This document shows, one piece after another, positions 38,201-46,168 of a stretch of DNA of 64,000 nt. The position numbers and the translations under genes were made by a program. Numbering within the stretch: the stretch's first letter is position 1; every line of letters begins with the position of its first letter. The notes beneath the pieces were generated by a model. It saw only the letters and a program-made list of their open reading frames with translations, did not search any database and was not told where the DNA came from. This stretch comes from Porites lobata. Taxonomy: Eukaryota > Cnidaria > Anthozoa > Scleractinia > Poritidae. Location of the stretch: assembly GCA_942486035.1 (NCBI GenBank), contig CALNXK010000023.1:1237501-1301500 (forward strand), read 5' to 3'.

Positions 38201-41200
38201 TCCAATGTGGTAGATTTTCTTTGTGTACTGTCCACTGCCTCCTGGTCCATCTGTGTAGGGTATGTTTTCAAGAATCTCCACTCCACTTCCTTCACCAACA
38301 CTATCCAGCCTGCTTTTTTTCTAAACAGTTGTTGACAAAAGAAATGAACACTTGGTCTTTAAAAAAAGATACAAAAACTTAAAGGCAAAAAACTGCACAG
38401 CGATACCTAGCCTGTATGACAGGCGTCATTTTTTTGCGTTTTTCTGGCAAGCAAAGGAAAGTGTGTTACAAGCATGGATCACGAGACACACGCAATGGGA
38501 AGAGTTGTTTCCCTTCGCCTTCACCCCCTTGCCCATGTCTGGCACTCCTTGTTCACTTTGCGCTTGCATTCGCTTGCCTAAAAAATGCTACAACATAGCA
38601 CCTGCTATGCAGGCTAAGAGGTAACCAGACTCTCCTATCTCATCAACCCAGGGAGGTATACATACACTTTACCCATGGAAATAATGTGACAAATTATATA
38701 CACTCCATCTTTGCACCCCCCTCCACCCCTCCCACAGAATGCCAGTATACAAAGTTCATTAACAATTTGCAAATAGTATGTGATTTATTTTTTTATTTTT
38801 TTACATGGTAAGGTTGAAAAGGGTAGGCCCTCATCTACTTTTGTTGAGTAACATTAAGACCCCATTAAGCCTGGTCAAACACACATGATACAATCAGCAG
38901 GCACCTGGCAACTCCTTGCATTTGCCAAAATAGATTTTAATTGAAGTAATCTCAAAGAATATAATAAAATTAAAGAAATGTCATTTGCAACTTTCACTTT
39001 CATTACCAGGATCACATGTAAGCCTTTGAAGTATTGTTTGGCATTTGACTAATACGAGTAAAAAGTGTCACCATGGTGACCTAAACAAGTACCAAATTAC
39101 ATTTGGTCATAATGACTGCTCTCAACGGCGAACCTAATGGACCATACGCACAACAGCCAAAAAGGGTTAATTTTTATTTTATTTTATTGAAAGATTAAAA
39201 AGTTAAAGAATGATATTTTAAGCCTAAAATATGGTGAGATAAGGATTTTTCATCACTTAAACAAGAAAGACTTTTTAAGCACGATATGGTGTCAATATCA
39301 TATTATTCTCAAAGGTTTTATGGCTTTCAAAATCAATTTAAGACTTTTTAAAAGTATTCATAAATAGCAAGAGCAGAAAGCAGTATTACTTGGGAAATAT
39401 TAATTAAATACATGTAAATGTGTGTAAAATACATGTAGTATATATGTTGCATCATTATTTATTCACTAATTAATATCTTATATTCAAAAAAAAAAATAAT
39501 AATTAGATTGAGAACCTCAAAAATGAAACACAAGTTGATTATGTAATTCTAACACACTGAACTTGCTACATATTGAGAGAAATGAATTGAATTGAATATT
39601 ACACTTTGAACTTTAAGAGTAACTAATCTATAAATATATTAAATTACTATTCACAGCTGTATCCATAAATAAGAGAATTAAACAGCTGCTTGGGTGATAA
39701 GAAGCAAGCTCCACATTTTTGAGGAACAAAATACAAAACATATCAGGAGTTTTCCACAGCCATCATTTGAATGGTGCCTGCAATAAAACTAGGCATAAAT
39801 GACTTTTGATAAGATGTCAACCTGTCAATTCTCTTTTCAATAGTCTAAAAAAATAGTTTACGTCAGATGAGACCCCCCTCACGACTCAGATAGTCTTTGC
39901 TTCTCACTCAATGGCTTTGTATGCACGTTCACAGAGTGTTAAGTCAAAACAATGTTTTTTATGTATTTTTATCGGGAAATGGTAAACAGCAAGTGTTGCA
40001 GCTGGGAAGAATGTAAGAGGGACTCAAGGATGTCTGAAAAAGTGGTCTGAGGCACTAAATCAAAGCGAGAAATCCAGAAAGAAAGCGAAGTGACTGGCTG
40101 GGAAAACAATAGGGATTGTGACATAACAAGGCATCTAATCCCTGAAAACAATGGAAGTGCACATTAAAGGGGACCAATGAAATAAGAGGTTTAGAACGGT
40201 GCAGGTCAACTGCCATGTTTGTCTGAAGCTTGGTAGGGCTCACAATTTTTTTTTTGTGACGTCATCTGTGCGCAGCACTATTTCCCTTACTTAGACATGA
40301 TCTGCACTAGCCTTGTGAATCAAAGAGAGCATTTCAGATCAGATGAGATCAGATATTACTCATGGCTTTATTTCATGCTCCCCTTTAGTGAGCCAGTACA
40401 ATGTACAATGAATGATCAATTCTTTCATCTTTTGGTGATCAATATACCGTATATCCTCCACATGATGGTACTGCATATTTTGTTATTTCGCATTAATTAC
40501 CGGTACATGTAACACTGAAAATTAATTCATGTCTCTCCAAAATTAGGGAGAAATTTGCCACCTATACGATATTATCATCTTATTTGTTTAGTCTTCAAAG
40601 GGATACAAATAGTCATGCTAAGAAAAAAAATACACAAACAAAAAAAGAGGGAAAAGTAACACCAAAACTTTACAGAAATAGTTTGCTCAAAAACCATCCA
40701 GGATTGTCAATAATTACTTTTCAAAAAAACTATTCCATTCTTGTAAGCATTGGTAACAATATGGCACATGGCAAACAGGCCTTACAAAAATTTATGTTGA
40801 AGTGATCAACTCAACACCCATCACAGGTGCTATGGTCATGGTTCATACTCTTATGAGCTCTTCAAATTCCATGACTTTCAATGACTTTTTCCATGACCTT
40901 TTCAAGTTTTCCAAGACTTTAGGTTTAGCGGTCAGTTTCAAAAATTTTAAAAAATTTCCTTGTTTTAGGGTATTTTATGACGTCAAACAGGGGCGGATCT
41001 AGGGGGAGGGTGCAGGGGGTGCGCACCCCCCCCCAGATGACCTGCGGTTTTCTAATACAACTGGTATTCTGCAAAAAAAAAGAAAAAAAAACTATGTGGT
41101 TTATTGGTGTTGAAGTAGAGCAAGAGACGAGTGCACCCCCTCCTAAAAAAAATCCTGGATCCGCCCCTGTCAAACAATTCAACAGACACAAATTCTGGTG

Positions 41201-43676
41201 TCTACCGAAGTCCATGCCCTTTGCACTGTTTAATTACTCCTCCCTATCTTAAATTATCCTTGCCTTGTCATCTGCAGTAACTCATTTATCAAACAAAACT
41301 TTAAGTTTACATGACTTTCAAGGCCTGGAAATCGAAATTTTTCTTAAATTCCATGACTTTCCAGGTTTTCCGTGACCTGTATGAGCCCTTATGGTTTATA
41401 AGGTTCAATCCATGTTGAGAATTCTGTCATCCCCCTGCACTGACTGCTGGCTATCCAGATCCTGCTGGCTATGAGCAGGTACTGCTTCATATTGTAAGAC
41501 CCCCAAGGCATTTCAGCTGAAGTATTCACCAATATTGCAAGTACAAATGCTTGCAATCTGATGTTCAGCAAAAGTTTCGATTTTTAATAATTATAATAAT
41601 AATATAATTTTTATCCAGGGAGACCACTCGCCTTAGCAGTTTTCAGTGGGTCCCTGCATTTCCCCCTTACATACATAGTGAAGAATGGTAAGTTGTTTGA
41701 TCACTACTAACACTCATCAGTAAATGGATGTACAGGTAGCAGCGGTACTGGCCACACAAAGTAATTATCACAATAAAAAGAATTGCCCCATTGAATTTCA
41801 CTATCGGTTTTTTGGGCCAAAACAGTCTAAAGCCTATTGATTTTCATTCCTTCACTCATACATGTAATATGCAAACTTGCCGTACATACTTTCGAAAAAA
41901 GTATAAAACCATTCTGAGCTTCTTCTTTGGGTTTTAACTTTATAACACACTGCTATTTGTTTTTGACATTGCATGGGGGATATGTTTATACTTGATGAGA
42001 AATTTTCACTTGCTTGTTCTTTGCAAATGGGTAAAAATGCTCCAGCTTTTTGATAAAAAGACAGAAATCTTAACTTGTTACCACCATTGAAAAAAAATGT
42101 TGATTAAGGCATTTACTGCTGTAAAACGAATAAAGATGACAAAAAAACCTTAAAATATGTATGGTGATCCTTGTGCAAAGAAGATGAATTTGCAAAAAAA
42201 ACTTAAATAACAATAATTCACATAATTAAAGTAAGAATGGACAACATTTGAAAAGAATATTTAAAGGATTTTCCATGTTAATGCTCACATATCATAAGCT
42301 TATTAAAGCGCATAATACTATTGATCGAAGCTATCGTTGCTCTTGAAATTTACAAAAAGTTGTTTCATAAGTACCTTTCTTTCCACTCTCTTAAAAAACC
42401 TCAAGTTCTTTATATGTTACCATAAATAAAACTGTTATCAACGGCAAAAGTTGTAGATGCACTTATTTTTGTTTACTTCATTTCAGACTGAATGAATGCA
42501 GCTGCAAGTGGTAATTATTTATCACTGACCATATTCTCTTGGCTAAAAATCAAACTGGACATCTGGGAGCAAGAAGGCATCTAGGATGGTTTATCTTAAC
42601 TGGATAAAATGTCATAAAATCATGAATATTATCTTGAATGGGTTAATATCAAACATGGACCGCTGCAGAGTCGTCTTTTGCAGTAATGCCAAAATATTCA
42701 GTTGGAACAAAGGTAGTAATCAAATTTAGAGAACACTATTTTTTAGTATGAAAGCTGAACTTTCAATATTACTGGAACCTTGCTTTTCTATTACTATATC
42801 TTTCGTGGCAGTTAATATTACTTTTTCTTTGGAATACAACATGCATACAAAAATAACCTAGCATTCTAGGGCACATATGTGTGTATCTGGAATTCAAAGA
42901 ATAGAAAATAACAGGTTTTAATGCAAGGACATGTCCGATCGCCCACGCTAAGTCAAATGTGTTAGCGCAGACACTAGCATTGCATACAAATGGACATTTC
43001 ACGCACATAAGCTTATATTTTGGCATTTATAAGAAACTTGACAAACATGTACTTCTGCACGAAACGAAAAGAAACGCCATAAATATCGACTTATTTCTAC
43101 CACTGACTTCTTGATCTCACCTTCGTTCTAAATGGCGTTTAATGTAAGAGTTCCAAACTTTGTTTTTAAGCCTGAACTACAGTTAGTTTACGTCTGAGAT
43201 AAAAGGTTCGTTCGTTTGTTGCGAAGGTACGTTAGTTTTAAAGCTGTCACGAAAGTGAGTTATTGACAGGCAAGTGATGCATCATGCTGCAAAAGTTAAT
43301 GTCGTGCCAAGACTTTTTTCGATCAGCTATGAAGATGGTGTTAGTGACCTCAAGTTTAAACTCCTTTCAGGTACAAATATATACAAGAAAATTTCGCCTG
43401 TTCTCGGCTGTTTGCGAGTTTCAGACAGCAAAGGCCGGTACATAAATTCTGATATTAGCAAACAGTCATTTGCGATCGAAGGTTCTTTAACGAAGTCGAA
43501 CCTGGTGTCACTTTCAAAGGCAACGAGGAGAGTGCTTTCAGATTTGTACTCAGAAAGACTGTTTTGCATCAGATCTCTTTTAAAAAAAATTGGCTTACCT
43601 GAATCATATACAATTGAGCGATGCGATATTCTTCAACGCTCATCGGCAGAGGAATTCTGTATTCCTTGATCAACAT
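25959..43676 (-). CDS. PITPNM: Membrane-associated phosphatidylinositol transfer protein (PITPNM/RdgB), 18 exons, 1337 aa
   Basis: Moves phosphatidylinositol and phosphatidic acid between ER and plasma membrane at contact sites, supporting PIP2 resupply after phospholipase C signalling (family knowledge). Main-form coding exons: 43676-43599, 38320-38033, 36917-36869, 36430-36228, 34983-34383, 34019-33856, 33384-33072, 32336-32155, 31515-30993, 30570-30235, 29977-29829, 29489-29370, 29059-28943, 28498-28350, 28015-27866, 27780-27597, 27125-26994, 26234-25959. Total 4014 nt with consistent phase and GT-AG borders. The start MLIKEYRIPLPMSVEEYRIA is the canonical PITP N-terminus. Domain order: PITP, FFAT, DDHD, C2-like stretch, LNS2. 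The C-terminus FLKDGYAAHL matches the family. Length is within the vertebrate range (about 1240-1350). An alternative terminal exon lies at 26611-26739. Confidence 0.95.
26372..26446. mobile_element. 75-bp hairpin MITE with exact 9-bp target duplication
   Basis: Arms tagcctgcgaacagcagacg and its complement, with a loop of about a dozen bases (gccgcttctctc). Flanked by exact catgcagca at 26363-26371 and 26447-26455. It lies in the PITPNM intron between the two alternative last exons. A Mutator-like origin is inferred from the 9-bp duplication. Confidence 0.9.
26561..26566 (-). terminator. Polyadenylation signal AATAAA
   Basis: TTTATT on the plus strand, 45 nt downstream of the stop of the alternative PITPNM exon. 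Canonical hexamer in a T-rich setting. Use is inferred. Confidence 0.5.
26611..26739 (-). CDS. PITPNM: PITPNM alternative exon with a coiled-coil ending
   Basis: Begins after acceptor ttatttggtag in phase 0, so it can follow exon 17 in frame. It reads MGDKVKSLQRENDKLRDQIR, then NLSKDFANFKDRVYCKFFLS, and stops at TAA 26611-26613. The heptad pattern (V, L, N, L, I, L) is leucine-zipper-like. AATAAA lies about 45 nt past the stop (26561-26566), which would suit a proximal terminal exon giving 1288 aa. A weak donor (AGG|GTGTAC at 26643) could instead make it a 96-nt in-frame cassette before the distal exon. Confidence 0.6.
   Translation of the reverse strand: MGDKVKSLQRENDKLRDQIRNLSKDFANFKDRVYCKFFLSFV
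26994..28015 (-). CDS. PITPNM: PITPNM exons 15-17: LNS2 domain
   Basis: Residues about 1091-1246. Exon 15 (28015-27866) has VVFSIDGSFTASVSIRGKDP and VRAGAVDVVR; exon 16 (27780-27597) has HWQELGFLIVYVTSRLDFQK and WLAEHNFPYGLVSF; exon 17 (27125-26994) has IHAAYGSVKDISVY. This is the HAD-like LNS2 fold that binds phosphatidic acid at the plasma membrane in Nir2. As in other PITPNM proteins, the DxDGT catalytic motif of lipins is degraded (SIDGS), so it should bind rather than hydrolyse. Confidence 0.93.
28350..29489 (-). CDS. PITPNM: PITPNM exons 12-14: C2-like region before LNS2
   Basis: Exon 12 (29489-29370, EPREKWLKRRTAMKIK), exon 13 (29059-28943, ANDRVTLEGQDQTI then ARFMYGPLDMVSLSGEK) and exon 14 (28498-28350, IYVMTQPPSGEYVLFDTIL then PVGIYPIKLVV). 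All match the conserved beta-rich stretch linking DDHD and LNS2 in PITPNM proteins. Exons 12 and 13 are whole-codon exons (120 and 117 nt), so skipping either would keep frame. Confidence 0.92.
28690..28850 (+). mobile_element. Decayed tRNA-derived SINE in PITPNM intron 13
   Basis: A-box-like tagctcagtcgg at 28696-28707 and a B-box-like gtgggttcttt near 28737-28747 are spaced as in a tRNA promoter. The rest matches no intact tRNA, so this is a SINE head rather than a tRNA gene. Confidence 0.5.
29829..33384 (-). CDS. PITPNM: PITPNM exons 7-11: lipase-like region and DDHD domain
   Basis: Exon 7 (33384-33072) carries LILIIHGGTQIDTG; exon 9 (31515-30993) carries VLGDCMGALLAYDAL, where the lipase-type nucleophile elbow has Cys instead of Ser, as in other PITPNM proteins. 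The four DDHD positions are visible: Asp in FDFEVSKFFAFGSPIG (exon 9), Asp in RRVDFALYCPEG, then His and Asp in FHVSYWESSDV (both exon 11, 29977-29829). Exon 10 (30570-30235) has CNQVYNLFHPFDPSASRIEP. A lipid-sensing rather than catalytic role is known for this family. Confidence 0.93.
32560..32800 (+). mobile_element. tRNA-derived SINE (same family as 55.8 kb) in PITPNM intron 7
   Basis: A-box tagcttagtctg at 32571-32582, decayed B-box agattcgattttt, then a body with ctcagagtcttaa, ggtactgcctttg, gcaaacggttagacc, gactcggacgacc and taaaatggtggtccc. The same blocks occur in the same order in the copy at 55830-56080. Confidence 0.8.
33856..34422 (-). CDS. PITPNM: FFAT motif and acidic linker of PITPNM
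   Basis: The motif EFFDAQE (about residues 401-407) is split by the intron between exons 5 and 6: exon 5 ends in FFDAQ and the next Glu codon is G|AG. It is preceded by ESDSGEE and followed by DLEDN, the usual acidic context. EFFDAxE is the known VAP-binding FFAT core of Nir2/RdgB, tethering the protein to the ER. Exon 6 (34019-33856) continues a Ser/Asp-rich linker. The intron between holds two TTAGGG units at 34355-34367, too short to call a feature. Confidence 0.9.
34383..43676 (-). CDS. PITPNM: PITPNM exons 1-5: PITP lipid-transfer domain
   Basis: Exons 1-5 code residues 1-406. The lipid-binding PITP fold covers about 1-260. Visible landmarks are YRIPLP, GEGSGVEILEN, YTDGPGGSGQYT, HLPGWLKAILPKAALRVEEE, WNAYPYTKMRTTCPFVEKF, DPLLYISSKTGRGPLKENW, MCAYKLIKVEFRYWGMQ, NKIEHFIHSGLRRPMLMGHR and QAWVWQDEWYGLTIEDIRKL. 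No element of the domain is missing. The second half of exon 5 is a Ser/Asp-rich, probably disordered linker. Intron 1 is 5.3 kb; exon 3 is only 49 nt. Confidence 0.95.
35095..35275 (-). mobile_element. tRNA-derived SINE, second family, in PITPNM intron 4
   Basis: Read on the minus strand: gcgtggcctagtagttatag (A-box), then gcgctggacttgtaat and ctcgagttcaagtcc (B-box), followed by a non-tRNA body. The anticodon stem is partly preserved, but no complete acceptor stem closes it. Confidence 0.7.
35862..36030. mobile_element. 169-bp MITE with CAGGGGCGGAT ends and 5-bp duplication
   Basis: Begins caggggcggatctaggggg and ends ggaaccgcccctg. Flanked by exact atact at 35857-35861 and 36031-36035. 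A second copy is at 40988-41169. Internal blocks shared by both: gatgacctgcggttttctaa and gttgaagtagagcaagagac. The 5-bp duplication suggests an element mobilised by an hAT-type transposase (inference). Lies in PITPNM intron 4. Confidence 0.88.
36530..36745. repeat. Inverted-repeat element in PITPNM intron 3
   Basis: Left side has acttgcgagagcaaacgac, cactcgccgagaaaagagcg; the right side has gacgcctttttcggctcttc, cacggcgagtgagtcaagag and gatctcgcaggataac as a loose complement. A TGACGTCA palindrome lies at the centre (about 36620). Arms are decayed. Confidence 0.5.
37770..37976. repeat. GGATTCTGGATTCC minisatellite in PITPNM intron 2
   Basis: Irregular repetition of ggattctggattcc, ggattccagg and ggaatcc-type units, with an inverted last part (attccagaatccagattcc). 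A related tract (ggattctggattt, tggatttcgg) lies at 46915-46975, next to a hairpin element. Confidence 0.75.
38405..38622. mobile_element. Inverted-repeat element, tagcctgtatgacaggcg ends
   Basis: Left end tagcctgtatgacaggcgtc, right end gcacctgctatgcaggcta; about 14 complementary bases. A related arm (cctgcataacaggcgcttta) occurs at 50185. No exact target duplication recognised. Confidence 0.6.
40840..41390. repeat. CCATGACTTTC-rich repeat, split by a MITE
   Basis: Left half has aattccatgactttcaatga, ttttccatgacctttt and tttccaagactttag; right half has acatgactttcaaggcctgg, aattccatgactttccagg and ccgtgacctgtatgagccc. The halves are separated by the MITE at 40988-41169, which duplicated TCAAA on entry. 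Confidence 0.6.
40988..41169. mobile_element. 182-bp MITE with CAGGGGCGGAT ends and 5-bp duplication, copy 2
   Basis: Begins caggggcggatctaggggg and ends tggatccgcccctg. Flanked by exact tcaaa at 40983-40987 and 41170-41174. Same orientation and internal blocks as the copy at 35862-36030; longer mainly because of extra C and A runs. Confidence 0.9.
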
Positions 43677-43900
43677 TTTCGTCCACGATAGACAAGAGCT
43701 GTTGATTGAATCGTGGAATAATTGCAAGACCTGTATTAAACACAGGCCATCGTTCTGATCTCACATGAAAGCAAAAAGTTAAGAAAGTCGAACAGCTTGC
43801 AGGCTGTTCGCGACGAAAATAAACACACAACTAACACCGGCCGGAAGCCATCTTGAATGACGTCACAGCGCGTCGTCGAAACAGATGGCCTTGGCCTCAG
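43677..43900 (-). promoter_or_regulatory. Presumed PITPNM promoter with CRE, ETS and YY1-like sites
   Basis: GC-richer than its surroundings. Contains a full palindromic CRE, TGACGTCA, at 43858-43865, an ETS-like ccggaag at about 43841-43847, and gccatctt (AAGATGGC on the minus strand, YY1-like) right after it. All lie within 190 bp upstream of the start codon. Motif reading only; the transcription start is unknown. Confidence 0.5.
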
Positions 43901-44807
43901 CAACGGCACCAGACTATTATATTGCGGAGCGAAGTGAAGTCGGATTTGGTGTAAATCAAAATTAGTAGTATTAAAAAACAAAATGCAAGACTGATCGGAC
44001 AGCTGAAAAGGTAATTTTATATTCCCCGATTTTTCATCGAGCATCCCCAATAGGCTTTTCGGGCTCGGGATTCGGGATTTTGGAGCAAATTTAGGACGAT
44101 ATTCGGGATTTCGTGTGGAAGGTATTAACCCTAAAAGAGACTCTCTTCGTCAGCAGTGACTGCAAAAAGCTAACCAAGAATTGAATTAAATGATTACGAG
44201 AGAGTGTTCAAAGGCCATGTCCAATTACAAAATTGAAGCCCGAAACGCCGGATCTGTCTTAGCTAAGAGAGAATGAGCTTGGTCTTAGCCTATATCCTGT
44301 TATTTTGTAAATCCTGTTGAAACACGCTTCTTTGTGTTTGATTCAAATCTGCACTAAATGTCCTCTTTTTGCCTTAAACTACAGCCACACAGGTAGCAAT
44401 GGAGTAAAAGGAAATGTCTCCTGTACGTGTTTTTCTTAAAATTTGTCCTCCAAAAACTAGTTTTGGAGCATGAGCAAGCTCTTTACTTCCGCGGTTTCCT
44501 TCCTCACCCCCACCCCTCCCTTCCAAGTCGAAAGCTTTAGGGATGTGTCATTTTTGTCGTATCTTTTTTAGATGTACTATTTTGATTATCTGTGTAATTG
44601 AATTGAGTAAATAAGATAAATAATCTTCAATCCATATTCCTTCCCCACCGCTCCACCTCGACTTAGAGACCTTAACGGATATGACTACAGTATATACGTG
44701 ATATACGTAACTTCACTCTCTTTTCCTTAACCACCCCCACCCCACTCCATCCGAGTCGACAATTTTCCGGTGTCACAGTGATATGTCCGGGACATCATAG
44801 ACATACA

Positions 44808-45456
44808 GTGAAACCTGTATTAAGCGGACACCTTCTATTAAGCGGACAGTAGCCGAAGTCCCCAAATTTATTTCCCTTACTTACTTTAAATGAAACCTTT
44901 ATTAAGCGGACACCTCTACTGTGATAAGCGGACGCAGACCTGAAATGGTCTTTTCTATTGCCAACCGGTATTAAACTAGCCTCCCACGCAGACGTTCTTA
45001 GCTTAGGGGTTCGTCACGCGTTCCTGCCCCAAGAACGTTTGTGGGGCAGGAACGCGTGACGAACTTCTAAGAGCTAGTATTTTAGGACACTTGTACTTAA
45101 TTCCACCACCCAACATGCCAGACACCGGAAATGCGAAAGATGGCCACTCACAAATTTTCGATTTTTACGTTAAAAAACGTGACTTAGCGAACTTATTTGA
45201 TTACTTTCACAGTACAGTATTGTTTTCTGTTTCGTTTTGTTTGTATAGAGCTTGTTTTACTCACCTGATGTCTTCAAATTTGAGTTGCAATTTATATTTA
45301 TGGTACTATGATCAAATGGTCCACTTTAATAAAGAAATTAATGTAAACGTATATCGTCATGGTCTCTGGGAGTATTCTAAACCTTTCCACGCATTTGACA
45401 CCTCATATGACGTTATCTATCGAAACCTGTATTGGTCCGCTTAATACAGGTTTCTC
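44808..45456. mobile_element. MITE with GAAACCTGTATTAAGCGGAC ends (pogo/mariner-like)
   Basis: Left arm gaaacctgtattaagcggac at 44810; the right arm at 45434-45454 is its complement (gtccgcttaatacaggtttc). Extra copies of attaagcggaca lie near the left end. The left end reads TACAGTG and the right end ends in TCTATA, compatible with a TA-targeting pogo/mariner-type element. Contains a nested fold-back at 44977-45076. Confidence 0.7.
44977..45076. mobile_element. 100-bp fold-back, TAGCCTCCCACGCAGACG family, nested
   Basis: Left arm tagcctcccacgcagacgtt followed by ttcgtcacgcgttcctgcc; the right arm ggcaggaacgcgtgacgaac then agagcta is its near-exact complement. Flanks gtattaaac and gtattttag match at 6 of 9 bases. 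Related to the full-length copy at 59321-60038 and to pieces at 45866-45951. Confidence 0.75.
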
Positions 45457-45865
45457 TATATCTTTGTTCCCTTTTCGTTCCCCACCTCTCACCCCCGAGT
45501 GGAGAGCTTTCAGTATACACTGCTATTTAAAAATATTTCATTGAAGGAGTTAAGGGGAGGGGGCGAGGGAGAGAGGCGATCGAAAATGCAGGCGCATGTG
45601 ATTATTAAAGCGCACGTGACGGTCAGATAGGCAAACCTTGTCACTTCCTGGGTGTAACCTTCGCTTTCGCAAATGATTTTTCGAAAGTCTACAGTTTCAT
45701 TTCATATTAGGGAGAGAAACTATGGGGCGCACACATAACAAGCCGAACCTTTTGGGAAAACGAATATAATGAGTTCATCAGTGAAAAATGCTGAAAACTA
45801 TCAGACACTATCGGCTTTGGGTTAGGCAGCTTCAGATGTAAAATTGCTGGCGAAAAAAGAACCCA

Positions 45866-45951
45866 CGGGGCAGGAACGCGTGACGCACCCCCAAGAATGT
45901 GAGCTGCGGTGGTAGCCTCCCACGCAGACGTTCTTACGTTTAGGGAGGCTA
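45866..45951. repeat. Fragments of the TAGCCTCCCACGCAGACG family
   Basis: ggggcaggaacgcgtgacgc (45868 onward) followed by ggtagcctcccacgcagacg and a small palindrome closing with gggaggctac. Looks like the right end of one copy beside a minimal fold-back copy. Confidence 0.6.
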
Positions 45952-46168
45952 CTGCGGGGCTATAAAACAGGCATATACTCCTGGCTAATGTTCTATGTAC
46001 TGTCTCAACATTTACATGTATTTACATCAATTATATGTAATACAGCTACGTACACAAACAGAGATGACTGATAAAATCTAACGCTATATATTATGATACA
46101 TTTGGGTTAAAGGCACGTGCTCAATGCATGATATGGGAGTTTAAGTTTATCCGCATACAAATTAAAAT

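Larger units (their letters stand above)
38321..43598 (-). other. PITPNM: PITPNM intron 1 (5.3 kb)
   Basis: Very AT-rich, especially 38.7-42.8 kb. It contains an inverted-repeat element at 38405-38622, a CCATGACTTT-type repeat at about 40840-41390 that has been split by the 40988-41169 MITE, and simple AT tracts. No further exon seen; exons 1 and 2 join in phase 0 (MIQ|KKSR), as in the family. Confidence 0.6.
43901..46168. other. Intergenic DNA between PITPNM and the coiled-coil gene
   Basis: Contains a GGGATTCGGGATT tract at about 44060-44115, a pogo/mariner-like element at 44808-45456 with a 100-bp fold-back nested in it, and more pieces of the latter family near 45860-45951. No exon chain found. 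Open frames at 45091-45444 lie inside the repeat. Confidence 0.55.

Noticed and set aside
43274..43669. 131-codon plus-strand open frame overlapping PITPNM exon 1
   Set aside because: Runs antisense through the conserved first PITPNM exon and intron 1; no recognisable domain, no splice partner, and exon 1 itself explains the open stretch.
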